A stretch of 64,000 bases of DNA from Salvator merianae (Eukaryota; Chordata; Lepidosauria; Squamata; Teiidae). This document shows, piece after piece, positions 12,153 to 23,333 of the stretch (the stretch's first letter is position 1; each line of letters opens with the position of its first letter). The position numbers were made by a program, and so were the translations under genes. Location of the stretch: assembly GCA_003586115.2 (NCBI GenBank), contig QVOM02000029.1, positions 28,862,225 to 28,926,224 of the forward strand, given 5' to 3'. The notes under the pieces were generated by a model. That model searched no databases and was not told where the DNA came from. It worked only from the letters and a program-made list of their open reading frames with translations.

Positions 12153-12621
12153 GAGCCTTTTCACACTTGTCAGTAGTAAGTATCAGGAATGCTCACTAGT
12201 CAATTACTTCCATATTTCGCAGAGGCCCTGGCAGTCAGGAACAGATTACAGCCGCTCCCAATCACTACCTGCTGTGGAACACAAAATCATGCTCCACAGC
12301 TGTACCAGGAGCAGCTGGACTGCTCCCGCTATATTGCATTTGCACCCGCTTCTGGGTGTGACTGCAGAGTGGCACAGTGCAGCAGAGCTGCACTTTCACC
12401 ATCACACAGTGCAGATGTGCCTGCACCTGTGCCACTGTGCGGCATTGCCACTTGCCATGGCAATGGGTGAAAGTTTCCAGGCCACTGTAATGGTGCAGGA
12501 CACCAGCATTCACACTGTGAATGTTGGTATCCTGCTGCCAGTCTGTCCCACACCATGAAGTATATTCCACCATAGAACAGGGTAAATATCCTGTTCTACG
12601 GTGGAAAGTGTGAACAGGCCC
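12153..12621 (+). mobile_element. Family B MITE, copy B5
   Basis: Left end GAGCCTTTTCACACTT, right end AAGTGTGAACAGGCCC, followed by TAA and preceded by TTA. The body carries family phrases (gctgtaccaggagcagctgg; ttgccatggcaatgg). Near the right end an inverted pair, accatagaacagg and cctgttctacggt, parallels the stem in B1 and B3. Five overlapping open frames of 75-120 codons on both strands are non-coding by-products. Confidence 0.8.
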
Positions 12622-12879
12622 TAACATTCAAAGTGTCTTCTACTTTTCTAGTATGACAATTGTTTAGGGTTATGAAAAATAGGACAGAGGCCCAACAACT
12701 TCAAAAGCTATATAGAACAGGGAATTCAAGCAGGTGTCATTTCCTTTAAATTCTCTCTTCCATGAAGCTTTTAAAATTATAAGATCACTGTCCTCTTTTC
12801 ATATCAGCAATATACCTTGCACAGAACGAAAAAAATATACACAGGAATCAGTTTTTATTCTCTTTTGTGCTGACCGTTG
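12622..12879. other. No recognisable feature
   Basis: Short unassigned spacer with a 62-codon chance frame. Confidence 0.5.
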
Positions 12880-12966
12880 TTTATTTATATCTGCTGTAGT
12901 CCACACTGAGATAATATGGTAAAGAGTAAGATATAAATAAAATCTAAATAAATAAATAAATAAATG
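12880..12966 (+). mobile_element. Decayed LINE 3' end with (AAAT)n
   Basis: 'ttatttatatctgctgtagt' followed by 'agtaagatataaataaaatc' and an AAAT run resembles a diverged LINE tail. The terminal motif is weaker than at 9.8 kb. Confidence 0.45.
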
Positions 12967-12985
12967 ACTATACTTATATCACTTG

Positions 12986-13156
12986 CTGCACCCATACAGT
13001 AGAAAAAGCAGCTCAAAAGCAGCTTAGAGATGGTAGGTCAAAAAATGCACTTCTGTGTTCTTTAATGTGGATTGGAAGTGAGATGGGAATACTAGCATCT
13101 GCATGCTACCACCACTCAACCACTTTTAAGCTGTTTTGTTTATTGTGGTCCAGCCT
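12986..13156. mobile_element. Family M foldback element, copy M1
   Basis: Left-arm phrase 'gctcaaaagcagcttagaga' is answered by 'accacttttaagctgttttg' on the right, so the ends pair. The centre ('gaagtgagatgggaatacta') matches the centre of M2 at 54.0 kb. Outer ends are decayed and boundaries approximate. Confidence 0.6.
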
Positions 13157-13913
13157 AAATTAATCCATTTCTGTATCTGCATCTGCAACTGCATCTACAT
13201 CTACACCTATACATATTAATAAGGAACAGTTTTCACTAACCGCAATATACAAACAGCTTGTAAAATGTGCACACAAATATATTGCTAAAATTCTGATATT
13301 GTAAGTATCAAGCAACAGAAAAAAGAATAAATTGCACTCCAGCAATTAGAGTTATATTTTCACCTCTTAAGCACAGTTTGCATTTGTGTTTTGCCAAAGT
13401 TAATTGCTTCAGTCCACCACTTTGTTCCATCTTGTACAAGGCTATAATTTGGTTGCCATATATGAGAGTCTTTTGGAATGCTACACACAAAAGAACAAAG
13501 CTGGGAATCACTTAGCAGTTCTCAAAAAAACAACAACAACCCTACTGTAGCCCTTCTGGGTACTAGTGGTCAAACCACTAATACAGAATTTAGCCGCATA
13601 ATGCATATATACTTGTTTGCAAGCCTAGCTGCAGTGTGGATCACCCACCTCTTACATTTGCTTCTGATGACATGCAACTGTATCCAACATAGGATGCCTC
13701 CAGCACCACCCTTTGGGATTTTTCACAGGGCAGACCATGGCACTGAGCAGGCCTCACCCAAGAAATGTCTCAGCTTTCATCAAGGCATCAGGTAGCAGTT
13801 GATAGCAGTTGATGAGAAAGCAGAGATGTTCGGGGTTTGATTTTGTACCCCAGTTCCAGAGTACGCAGCAGCACAGCAAATCATGAGAAAACAGAGAAAC
13901 ACTGAAAACTCAC
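13157..13913. other. No recognisable gene
   Basis: A short (CATCTG)-like patch at 13,168-13,205 and otherwise unassigned sequence. The 105-codon plus frame at 13,478-13,795 has no recognisable domain. Confidence 0.5.
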
Positions 13914-13916
13914 ATT

Positions 13917-14433
13917 GGGCCTGTTTGCACTTAGTAAGAAGAATGTTCCAGGACACTCACTGGAATGGAGCATTTGCACCTGCAAACAGCCCCAGCTGAT
14001 TTGAAACCTACCAAAGCCCACCTGATGCTCACCTGAAGCCTACCAGCTGTGGTCAACTAAATTGTAGTCTCCAAGCTGAATTGCGGGATCAGGTACAGAT
14101 CAGGAATGCTGCGTTCACACCACTTCCTGGTGTGGAATGGCGGTGGGGTGGGGACTGCTTGGCCGCACAGCTAACATCAGACAGTTCGAACCCAGGTTCA
14201 GACCTTGGGGTCCAGACCCTGGCAGCTGTTTTGGACCCAAGTGCAGACCCAGCTTCTCTAGGTCCAGACCCAGCTACCTAACTAGTGCATTCCCATTCAC
14301 ACTGCTCCTCCTGCTGGTCAGCTCACAAACTGTTCCAGTGCTGACAAGTGCAAACACTCCTCAGCATACCTGATTCTGGCCAGCCCAAACCCTCTAATTA
14401 GAACATTATACTGTTGTAAGTTAGAACAGGCCC
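13917..14433 (+). mobile_element. Family A MITE, copy A2, complete with target duplication
   Basis: Begins GGGCCTGTTTGCACTTAG and ends TTAGAACAGGCCC, flanked by ATT at 13,914-13,916 and 14,434-14,436. Length 517 bp. The body includes the diagnostic run of CCCACCTGATGCTCACCTGA and 'ctgctggtcagctcacaaac'. No transposase is encoded. The 3-bp duplication and GGGCC ends fit the PIF/Harbinger pattern, but superfamily assignment is inference. Confidence 0.85.
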
Positions 14434-15220
14434 ATTGTCATTTACCAATTTAGCTGGCTTAGCAGTCAAACCAACACATGTCAGTCCAAGAAGCACTGAA
14501 CTCACCAAACCGATAAACACTGACACTAAATAGTTTGGTATGAAGCCACTTTTGACTGTGTGACGCTCTTCCTTTGTTCTGTTGATTCAATAAACTCCTG
14601 CAACTTTCCCAAACCAATCGTCTAAGTTCAGACGCCCACTTAGACGATTGCCATACATCGTCATAAGAAGGACCTGAAAAAGGATGTTGCTAACACTCAG
14701 TGATGAGTAGATCTCCCATGATTCAGTGTCATAATCATTAGTGTAAATGGGAGTTCCTGGGGACAAGCAACTGCTATGATTTGATATAAGGCAACTTTGT
14801 ACCAACAGAAACTATACAGGCCACAGAATAGGGCTTTAGTTCTCAAAGCCTTTAGGACACAGCTGGCCAAACTACAAGTGTCCAGATATTACTGAACTAC
14901 AATTCCCATGATTCTAAGCCAGACTAACCAAAAGCAAAGAATAGTGGTATTATACAGCAACACCTGAAGGACCACAGTCTGGCCAGTCATGACTTAGAAA
15001 TTTAATGTGAAACTAGAACTACAGAAGGAACCCAAGGAAGGCATAAGATATTAAAAATACAAATACAGAAGTGTAAAAAAGAAAATCGGTGTTCTTGAAG
15101 TTTACAGAAGCAGAAGCGTTTGCAGAGATACATAGCCAGATTACTTTTATTCTAGTTTTCCATGTAAACAGAATCTTGAAAGGAGTCCATCTTGCATATC
15201 AGTATTTCCTAAAAGAGCTA
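14434..15220. other. Unassigned DNA with one perfect hairpin
   Basis: CAATCGTCTAAG at 14,615-14,626 and CTTAGACGATTG at 14,639-14,650 form a perfect 12-bp stem with a 12-nt loop. This may be one end or the core of an unclassified foldback element. Nothing else was recognised. Confidence 0.5.
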
Positions 15221-15328
15221 GGCTGCATCCAGACATCTCTTATTTATTCTGTTATATTTGGATATTCCATGCTTTATTCTGAAATATCCAAATATAACGG
15301 AATAAATGCGAGTTGTCTGGATGCAGCC
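15221..15328. mobile_element. Family F foldback MITE, copy F1 (108 bp)
   Basis: Starts GGCTGCATCCAGACA and ends TGTCTGGATGCAGCC. Inside, 'ttatatttggatattcc' pairs with 'gaaatatccaaatataa', so nearly the whole unit is one stem. Two relatives lie at 47.4 and 55.1 kb. The 95-codon plus frame at 15,089-15,376 runs across it by chance. Confidence 0.85.
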
Positions 15329-15837
15329 CTGAACATGCACACATGTGCTACTGAAGTACATTTAGTGGCAAGTTAAAATTCCACATCACTTTTTTAGAGA
15401 ATGGAGCAGATAGCTATTTTATTATAGGTAAGCAATTTAGGGCTTCTAGGTATTGCTGGACTGTAAATTTTGACCACCATGGTCAAGAGAGAGGCTTGAT
15501 GGGAACTGAAATCCAACAACATTTTGCAGAGGCTCAGGTTAGTGAATCTTTCCTGAATGAGACTGACTGAAATTTTGTACAACACCACTGGGTTACTTGC
15601 ATACCACCAGCCAATACATCCTGGTTCTACTCAGGATTTCATTTACTGAAGATAGGATAATGCATCTTGAAATGCTGCCAGTGATTTGAATAACTAGTTT
15701 TGTCAGTCACAGATTGGCATAATTATATATAGCTTTCCCTCCCTATTTTCAGCTTCTGCAATTGCAAGATTTGTGTGTTTTTGTAAACAGTGATTTATGA
15801 TTTTTCCTCAATACACTGTTCCCTCATTGGTCTTATA
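15329..15837. other. No recognisable feature
   Basis: Unassigned sequence with no termini, RNA gene or exon recognised. Confidence 0.5.
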
Positions 15838-16017
15838 GGCCCTTTCTGCACTTGGCTTTATTCTGCATCATATCTCAGAACAGGGACCTGCTATCTGCAT
15901 GCTAGTGGAGTTTACAGCAGGCCCTGTGTGTGGCCTGCCATAGTTCCTCCTAGCATGCAGATGGCAGGTCCCTGTTCTGAGATATAATCTGGTATAAGGC
16001 CAAGTGCAGAAAGAGCC
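15838..16017. mobile_element. Family E foldback MITE, copy E1 (180 bp)
   Basis: Begins GGCCCTTTCTGCACTTGG and ends CCAAGTGCAGAAAGAGCC, flanked by ATA on both sides (15,835-15,837 and 16,018-16,020). The arms include ctgttctgagatataat and its near complement, and the two halves meet near the middle. It is the same length as E2 at 25.1 kb. Confidence 0.9.
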
Positions 16018-16020
16018 ATA

Positions 16021-16990
16021 ACTAAAATCTGAGTAACTATCATAGTTACTCAGTTAATTTGGGTAAGAAAAATACTAACTCATTCCAAGCCCATTTCAAA
16101 ATGCATAGTAGAATAAAGAAAAATTAATAGCATATTTAACATTTTTTTAAAAGTTAATGGTCTGATTAAAGATTAAATTAAAAATTTAGGGACCAGATAC
16201 CTTCCTGGACCCCATGTCATTATCCAAACCAAACTTTTCAGTTAAAGTCTACGATCCAGGAAAAGGGTGAAGGACAACTCTTTCTCCAGATTGCAGAACA
16301 TTATAAATGAAAATTCTGGTTTGTACAACAGAATAAGGTAACAAAAACACTTTTTTTTTCTAGTTTTTTAAAAAATTATTCAGTAACATATAAAAATATA
16401 CATACAGATATAAAGAACAACATAAACACAACAACTTTATCAGAGTTGGTGGGAGAAAATGAGCTCAGAACAAATGATACATCCAGGATAGAAGAATCCG
16501 AGCTATTGTCTGAGACAAGCTGTTTGTCTGACACCAAGGACTTTCAGGTGCAAGGTAGGAGGAACTCTGGATGGACCGTAGCACAGGTGACTATCCGCCC
16601 AAACTCATTAAACAATGTGTAGAAAATAGCAATTTCTTGTGTGTTGCTGAATGACTCTGGGCAGAAACGTCAAGGCCAGGCAACTTTCGTTCCCCTGCTC
16701 CGATGTTTGCAAGGGCTGGAGGCAGGGGGCATGCTAGCACAGGTTCAAGTCTACACTCAGTCTTAGAAGCTTACTAGATGATTTTGGAGTAGGTTATCTC
16801 TGACAGGAGGAAAGGGAGATTATTTACACAAAAAAGAAAAGTCGAGAAAGATCCCCAGGCAAGGTGCAGAAGGAACTCAGAGAAAGCAAAGAGCACGCAA
16901 GCACACAAGAATACTCTTTTTAAAAAATCAACATCCTCATATTTGCTTTCCAGACTAGGAGCTATGATATGGCAAATCCAAAGTTAGGCA
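16021..16990. other. Apparently single-copy, unassigned DNA
   Basis: AT-rich to about 16,440, then more balanced sequence to 16,920 without repeat signatures recognised from elsewhere in the window. No reading frame of note. It could hold regulatory sequence, but nothing specific was identified. Confidence 0.45.
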
Positions 16991-16992
16991 CT

Positions 16993-17391
16993 GGGTTCGC
17001 ACTTTCCAGCCTGGTATGGTAAAGACCCAGCATGCTGGCAGCCGTTCGCACGTTGAGCACTAAGTTTGCCCTCTACTTTGCCAGCAGAGCTTGACGTGTA
17101 AATGGCCAGCCCAGGGCTGCCTGGATCACCGAGGTAATGGCCGCACGAGCATCTGATGACACCATCACCATTTCCATGGCAATCTGGACACCACGCCCAC
17201 TTGCTGCACTGCACCCAGAAGAGGATGCAGAACCAGCTGTCCTGGTAAGCATGTAGATTGCTTTTTAGCAGTCTATAGCTGGATCGTTCCTGAGAGGACT
17301 TTGGCAACTTCTGGTGAGTTGCCATGGCTGTCACGTGTGGACAGAACAGCACACTGCCTGGATCGCTGCACCACCAAAGTGCAACAGGCTC
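16993..17391 (-). mobile_element. Family X MITE, copy X1
   Basis: On the minus strand it begins GAGCCTGTTGCACTTTGG and ends AAAGTGCGAACCC. It contains 'gactgctaaaaagcaatcta' and 'catgcttaccaggacagctg', matching the outer element X2 at 23.1 kb. No matching 3-bp duplication is visible. The minus frame of 122 codons (16,984-17,352) is produced by the repeat. Confidence 0.75.
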
Positions 17392-17839
17392 AGAGTTTTA
17401 CCCAATGTGAAAAAGATTTACATATGGGAGAGTGTTTTTTTTTAAAAAAAAGTAGATAAAGGATTGCAATTTGGAAAACATCATTATTTGAAGCCAGCCG
17501 TTCATTCCTGGCAGACTTCTCACAGGAAAGTAAAGCTTATTCACAATCACAGCAGAAGACCTCTTAAATAAAGACTGGTCATACTTGGTTGTGGACATTC
17601 AAAATGTAAAGTAGGCTTTTGTGGAACTGGGATATTGTGCATTTGGAGGTCACCTGCTCCATCTGTTTACAAACAAGCAGATTATAGGACTCTGCAAACC
17701 TGCAGTACTTAAAGCTCTTTACAAAGTAAGATTAACATGAGTATTTATTTATTGTTTCAACATAGGAGGCTTCCTGCTCAAAACATAGCAACTGACTCCT
17801 CTCTTTTCACTGAAGAAAAGTCATTCACAAACTTATTGC
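17392..17839. other. No recognisable feature
   Basis: Unassigned, AT-rich spacer. Confidence 0.5.
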
Positions 17840-17960
17840 CATATTTATATATTTATTTACATTTATATCCCACTCTGTACCATAAGGTCTTACAGTGGGT
17901 AACAACAGATTAAAACACATCATTCACCTGACACCTGATTTTAACTACGTTCTCAATAGT
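17840..17960 (-). mobile_element. LINE 3' end (antisense)
   Basis: 'tttatttacatttatatccc' then 'actctgtaccataaggtctt' and 'acagtgggtaacaacagatt' is the reverse complement of a CR1/L2-type 3' region, as at 44.1, 56.4 and 63.5 kb. Confidence 0.6.
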
Positions 17961-18031
17961 CCTTGCCCAAGGAGTAGAAAAATGCTTGAGGCAGCTGGAA
18001 AATTCATAAACAAGTTTCCAGACTCTTTTTC

Positions 18032-18051
18032 AAAAAAAAAAAAAAAAAAAA
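18032..18051 (+). repeat. Poly(A) run of 20
   Basis: Uninterrupted A20. No identifiable retroposed sequence lies immediately upstream, so its origin is unclear. Confidence 0.85.
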
Positions 18052-18574
18052 GCACAAAGAAGCACAGATCAAATCGATCTGCAATATAGAATAAAGTATA
18101 AAGCGCCCATTATTTATGATGTTTCCAGGGTTTCTTGTCATCTTTTATCTTCTTTTATTAATTTTACTTATGAACTGTACTAAATTTTAATTATTTAGCC
18201 TTATTGTAAATGTTTTTTATGTTTGTTGATTTTTGTTAATAAGCAACCTGCAACTGAAAGATCCTTTATTTATTTATGGCACCTACATACTACTTTTCCT
18301 CCAAAGAGCCTGGAAGGAGCACATCTTGCTTATTCATTTGTTCACTCATTTCCCCAATTTCTGAAGAGATGTCATCTTCTCTGGAGATTAAGAAAAGGAT
18401 ACCTCTTCCACATCAATGCAGCAATCTAAATTATATGCTTTAAATTATATGCATTTTGAAGAATTTTAACTAGTACTAATCCAACTTGTATAGCAGTGAA
18501 TTTCTACACAGAGACAGAGTTAATGAAATCTTATTCCTATTTATATTTATATTTATTCATGGTATTATATATTC

Positions 18575-18818
18575 CAGTTTGGCCTTGTGGTTAGCATGTC
18601 AGACTCTTATCTGGAACTCTCCCGGTTCGAGTCTGCACTCTGCACGAAGCCAGCTGGGTGACCTTGGGCTCGTCACAGCTCTGTTCTGAGTTCTCACAGC
18701 CCCACCTCTACCTTACAAGGTGTCTCTTGTGGGGAGAAAAACAGAAGGTTTGCAAGCCACTTTGAGTCCCCTCAGGGTGAGAAAAGTGGGATACAAAAAC
18801 CAACTCTTCTTCTTCTTT
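18575..18818 (+). mobile_element. tRNA-derived SINE with TTC tail
   Basis: A polymerase III head is visible: A-box-like 'ggttagcatgtcag' near 18,588 and a good B box GGTTCGAGTC at 18,624-18,633. The body phrase 'gctgggtgaccttgggctcg' at about 18,651 resembles the MIR/CORE-type central domain. The 3' part ends 'gggatacaaaaaccaactc' plus (TTC)n. This SINE type is very common in lizards. It is nearly full length and orientation is certain. Confidence 0.85.
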
Positions 18819-19194
18819 CCACATCACAGGAGTTCTCTGACCAGAATATTCTTTCTGTAGATGGTGGCATCATCACCTTTTCCTCTGTAACATATTCTAC
18901 CTTTTTCTCAAAGATCTTGAAGCAGCACAGAAGGTTCTACTACCCTCCATTCCTTAGTTACAACAGCCATATGAGATAAACAAGGGTGAAAGAAAGCAGC
19001 CAGCCAAAGTCACACAGTGGTTTTCCATGATCAAGTGGGGAGGTCCAAATCAGATATTCTAACCAGTCTTCCCCCAACCATACAAATGTTATACTTAGCT
19101 GAGTGTGTATAGATATATCTGAACACCCAAAGCAAATATAAGTGATACCCAACACCTCCTTTTCATCATTTGCATAAGAATGGTCACAAACTTA

Positions 19195-19600
19195 GACCCC
19201 ATCCAGACAGGATTGTGACAATCCAAACATAGCCCGGGGATATAGGGATAAAATTATGTAGTATCATTAATCCAGGAAAATCAAATCTCCACCCAGATTT
19301 TCCTGGAATAGCGATGACTTACCTGTCCAGATGCTTGTGTTCATCATAAGCCTTGAAGAAAATGGCCCCTGCTCATGTGCAGCCCCCAAACTGATCACCA
19401 CGCATGTGCAATTGAGCACTTCCAGACATTCTGTGCCATCAATATACTTGAAAGTAGTGGCCTTGACACTGTGGGAGCAAGCATCCAGACGGGTAAGTGC
19501 CCACACCCACCCTGAGATGTTGTCCTGTCTTCTGGCAGGAACTGCAGGATCCAAAGAAGACCCCACATTTTCCTCTTGTCATCTGGAGGCTGCCATACAT
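19195..19600. repeat. Unclassified repeat with terminal-type hairpin
   Basis: CCAGGAAAATC at 19,272-19,282 and GATTTTCCTGG at 19,296-19,306 form a perfect 11-bp stem. The flank 'ccatccagacaggattgtga' resembles MITE edges, and 'catctggagg' near the right side also occurs at 29.45 kb. Frames of 91 and 99 codons on opposite strands cover it and are likely spurious. Confidence 0.45.
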
Positions 19601-19606
19601 AACTAA

Positions 19607-19690
19607 GGCCCTTTCTGCACTGGGCCTTATTCCAGATTATAATAGGACCCTGCTGTTCACATGCTAATGCAGACTACAGAAAGCCCCACC
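19607..19690 (+). mobile_element. Family E MITE, left half only (E3)
   Basis: Starts GGCCCTTTCTGCACTGGG with 'ccttattccagattataata' and 'cacatgctaatgcagactac' as in E2. The right arm is missing. Confidence 0.7.
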
Positions 19691-20289
19691 TTGACAATTT
19701 ATGTTCTGTACTTCCTACCTTTCTAATAGAACATACTCCCTTCTCTCCTTCTCACTAGCTAGGGAATACAAATAGGAGTTTTTGTATTCCTTTCTATGTC
19801 TCTTAGCTGCCATTTTGTGACTGGTGACCTAAGACACCTTCAGAATTTCATAGGCTCTAAAGCAATAAGGACTCCTGTGCAGATGGCACACTAAGTTCCT
19901 GATTTCCATGGCTTGTATGGTATTTTAATAGGAGGTAGGATGATATACTGTACTAATTTATTCTGAATATCGGTGCTACTCTTTGCTTTGAACCTGCCAA
20001 AAAAGAATTTCTATTCAGAAACAGTTCCCAGTGATATCAGCTTCCTTTTTAATGAATCAACTGTGGGAAATATCCTCACAAATCTGGATAGATACACTTC
20101 TCAGACACCTTTTCTCTTACAGTAATTTGCAATATCTTCAGCAGGATTGAAATCTTACAACTTTTCTACAATATTCAACAGCACCAGTTGCAACTTATCT
20201 GCCAAGAGAGTTAATATCCAGGAAGATACTCCCCTGAATGCCCTAACAAATAAGGTCTATGGAAAGAATTCCATATAAATAGGTAAAAG
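19691..20289. other. No recognisable feature
   Basis: Unassigned sequence. Confidence 0.5.
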
Positions 20290-20735
20290 GGGTAGAAATG
20301 CTAGTAAATGGAGGCACGAAGACATATTTTTCAATGGTGGATTGTGGCGCCTTACCTATGTGCCCAGAAACAGATGTCTTGCCAGGTATGACCCAATTAT
20401 CTACTAGAATATTGTTGTAGCTCTTTTTTTGTGTAGTTCTGCCTGTCTTCAGATGTGCAGGGACAATGATATGTGAGAGGGCCTTTCCTCTGGAGGCACC
20501 AACTTTATATGTCTTTTGGCACCTGGTTAAAACATATCTCTTCCTGCAGGCCTTTGATGCTTAGTTTCCTCTAAGAATTGTCCTGCCAGGGAGGGAGGAA
20601 GAGAGGGAGGGGAGTTATATTTTCATGTACATTTTGCACTATTTCACGGTTTTTATCTTTTTATTGGTGTGACCTGCCTTTGGATCTTTGGGTGAAGGGT
20701 AGGATATAAATACTCAAATAAACGAATAAGTGTTT
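20290..20735 (+). mobile_element. CR1/L2-type LINE, 3' portion
   Basis: 'gagagggcctttcctctgga', 'cacctggttaaaacatatct' and 'tgcaggcctttgatgctta' are typical of the end of the LINE coding region and start of its 3' UTR. The end is 'tgggtgaagggtaggatata' plus a short A-rich tail. Similar sequence is at 52.9-53.3 kb. The coding part is decayed with no open frame. Confidence 0.7.
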
Positions 20736-21320
20736 CACATTTCCCTGTAGAATCAGAGAATAAGTCAAGTATTTTAGCAAGTAAGAAAGTAGAACCTCTT
20801 CATCTTATCATGAAATTATTCCTATCTTGAAAGCCAATATAAAGATTCAAGAAGTACAACATACGTTGGACCATCAGAAAATTCTCAATTACCTTCACTA
20901 GACCTACAGTTGTTGAGTTCTCTAGAATGCATTACCAGGTTGAATGGGTGAGGGGTAATGATCTTCTAGACATCTTTATTGGCATTTGAGAGTTTTAAGA
21001 TGGCATAAAAAATGCATTAGAGATTCAAAGGGCACTTTCTATGGTGATAGACCAACACTGAGTTGTATAGTGGCTTATCCCTTGGATAGAGCTGCCAAAA
21101 TGTAGATTCAGTAAGCATTATCCTTGTTTGAATGTTTCAAACTATTTTCCTGATTTGTCTTTGATTTCCTTGAAAAAGAACTCCAAAGGAACCTACTTTA
21201 AGTGCTGCATTACAAATCACAAAGAGGTTCAATATTGACACAATACATTGCCATCTCCGCCCATCCCTAGTTCTTAAGAAGGTACCATTTTGAGATTGTT
21301 TTTAAATGAAGAATTTCTAT
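20736..21320. other. No recognisable feature
   Basis: Unassigned sequence. Confidence 0.5.
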
Positions 21321-21539
21321 TAGAGATGTGCTAAACTGGTTCAAACACAAACCAATTTGATTTGACCAAGGCTAGACAACCTGTTCAAATTCAAACCAAT
21401 GCACCTCGAAGTTCAGGGGGGACAATTTGAATTGAACCAGTTCATGTTCAAATCTACTTGAAAAGGTCTGAATTTGAACCAAACCACTTAAGTTCAATTT
21501 GATTCCAAACAGGTCTTTTAGCGTTTGTGTGCATCTCTA
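21321..21539. mobile_element. Family K DNA transposon, copy K1
   Basis: Ends TAGAGATGTGC and TGCATCTCTA are inverted. The flanking octamers ATTTCTAT and CTTTCAAT match at 6 of 8 positions, which would fit a decayed 8-bp hAT duplication. The interior is built from short variants of 'gttcaaa' and 'ttgaacc'. The same ends occur at 26.4 kb. Confidence 0.65.
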
Positions 21540-21701
21540 CTTTCAATTAAATATGCATACTTGTACTTTTCAGCTTTACAGAGTCTATGGGCTTCTTAAC
21601 ATAACACAACTTCCTTCCCACTTATATCCATTGCGAATCTATACCTACAACTACAGTAATGTTTCTTGCATCTAATGAAAATGATTTTACTGTACAAATA
21701 G

Positions 21702-22001
21702 TTGCTACAAAATCAATTCATTAGTGATGAAGTGATTAAACTCCATGGGGTTTTATCTCATAAGCACTTTAATCGACAATATCAAAAAAGTCTATTATTG
21801 ACTGTAGCAAACCAAAATCTTCTACGGTTAGAAAAAAAAGACCCAACAGACGAAAAGGATGCTATATCTTCCATTCCTGCTCTGCTTAAGCATTTGCAAA
21901 GATTAACTTGGAAAAGAGGGCAAATGACTCAGATATTAAAATCAGTCTCATTCACTGTAAAGCAGATTACCAAAAGCAGAAGGTGTTCGCAAGAGAACTA
22001 G
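21702..22001 (+). other. 100-codon open frame, unassigned
   Basis: A charged, glutamine- and lysine-rich frame of 99 residues, with a stretch near residues 50-85 that could be helical (ISSIPALLKHLQRLTWKRG). I do not recognise it. There is no clear acceptor or donor pair, promoter or polyadenylation signal tied to it. It could be a broken exon, a piece of a transposon protein, or chance in AT-rich DNA. Confidence 0.25.
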
Positions 22002-22339
22002 AGCTGCCTGCATCTGAATGGTTACTGAGCTCAAAACAAATCCTTTTCAATTCAATCTTTTCTTATTCACAAGATGGGACTCTTATAAGTTGGGGGGGTA
22101 CACTGGATTTCATGTCAAACTCAAGTCTTGAATGCATATTCTCATTCAGCTAGGAAGCTCCCCTACAAAATTTACACCAGTCCCTGAACTGGAAAAAAGA
22201 TAATATCTCACTGTTAGACCACCCACTTTCCATGCCAAACATTCTAATTCCACTTCTAATATCTCCCCAGTCAATATAGGGAAAAATGTTGAGATGTATG
22301 AACCATTGCTCTGACTTGGTGCATTTGATTCCACAATCT

Positions 22340-23075
22340 ACTTATTATTTTTAGTTAATATTTGTGTTTTCATCCTGCCTAAGTACATAAAACAAAGAAA
22401 AGATAAATAAAACATAGAAAAGAGTAAGTCTAATCTCCCTGAATAAGCACTGCAATAGAGTACGCAGAAGGAAATAGCAGACTGTCTCCTTAGCCAAAGA
22501 CTAGGGTAAAGAATTTCATTTTTATTAGGCATCTAAAATATATAATGAAGATACTTCATGTGCCTTAAAGAGAAGGTCATTCTATAGCCCAGAGACTATC
22601 ACAAAGAAGGTCCTTTCACAAGATCCACCCCTTTAGTTATGGAAGTTAGTGGCACTGCCAAGAGGATCTCTTAGGTTGGTCATAATGCATAGACAGGTCT
22701 CTATGGGAGGAAACTGATCTTTAGATATTTGGGCTTCAAGGCATTTATAAATCTTTGCTAACAACTTGAATTGGGCTTAGTAGCAAATTCACAACCAATG
22801 CAGTTACTTTAAGACCAGTATGATGTGCATCTGGCCAACAGTACCCATCAGCAGCCTTGCAGAAACGTATCTGCACTGGAGCATGATTTACTTTGACCAA
22901 ATTATCTCTATCTAAGTAGGACCATGGTTTGAAAAGCCACCAAAGCCAAAGTAGGCATTCCTAGCCACTGCTACCACCTGAACTTCAAGTGACAGGGATA
23001 AATTCAACAGTACCCACAGACATTCCTTTTAGGAAACTATACATATCACTTCTAGGTAACTGAAATCACTGCTCA
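22340..23075 (-). mobile_element. CR1/L2-type LINE, non-coding 3' region (antisense)
   Basis: 'tttttatcctgcctaagtac' at about 22,371 opens like an antisense LINE tail. It is followed by 'cttgaattgggcttagtagc' and 'gtgatgtgcatctggcc'-type phrases shared with copies at 57.5 and 63.9 kb. The copy is old and without an open frame. Confidence 0.6.
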
Positions 23076-23333
23076 CTTCATAGGGCCTGTTTGCACATAC
23101 CTGTCAGTGAGTGCTAGTTCACTCATGGTGAGGTCCATCTGCACCAGGGAGCCACTGCAACTCACCAGATATTGCCACAGGCTCCCATTGGTGGACTGCT
23201 AAAAAGCAGTCTACATGCTTACCAAGAATGTCTGGATCTCTCCTAGATGGCTGCTTTTGCACCCTCTTCCAGGTGTGGTGCAGTCAATGGGCATAGTGGT
23301 GCAACTGTGGCTGCACAGACACGCACAGCATTT

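Noticed and set aside
18575..18660. Possible genuine tRNA gene
   Set aside because: A and B boxes are present, but there is no cloverleaf of tRNA length and the sequence runs into a SINE body and TTC tail.
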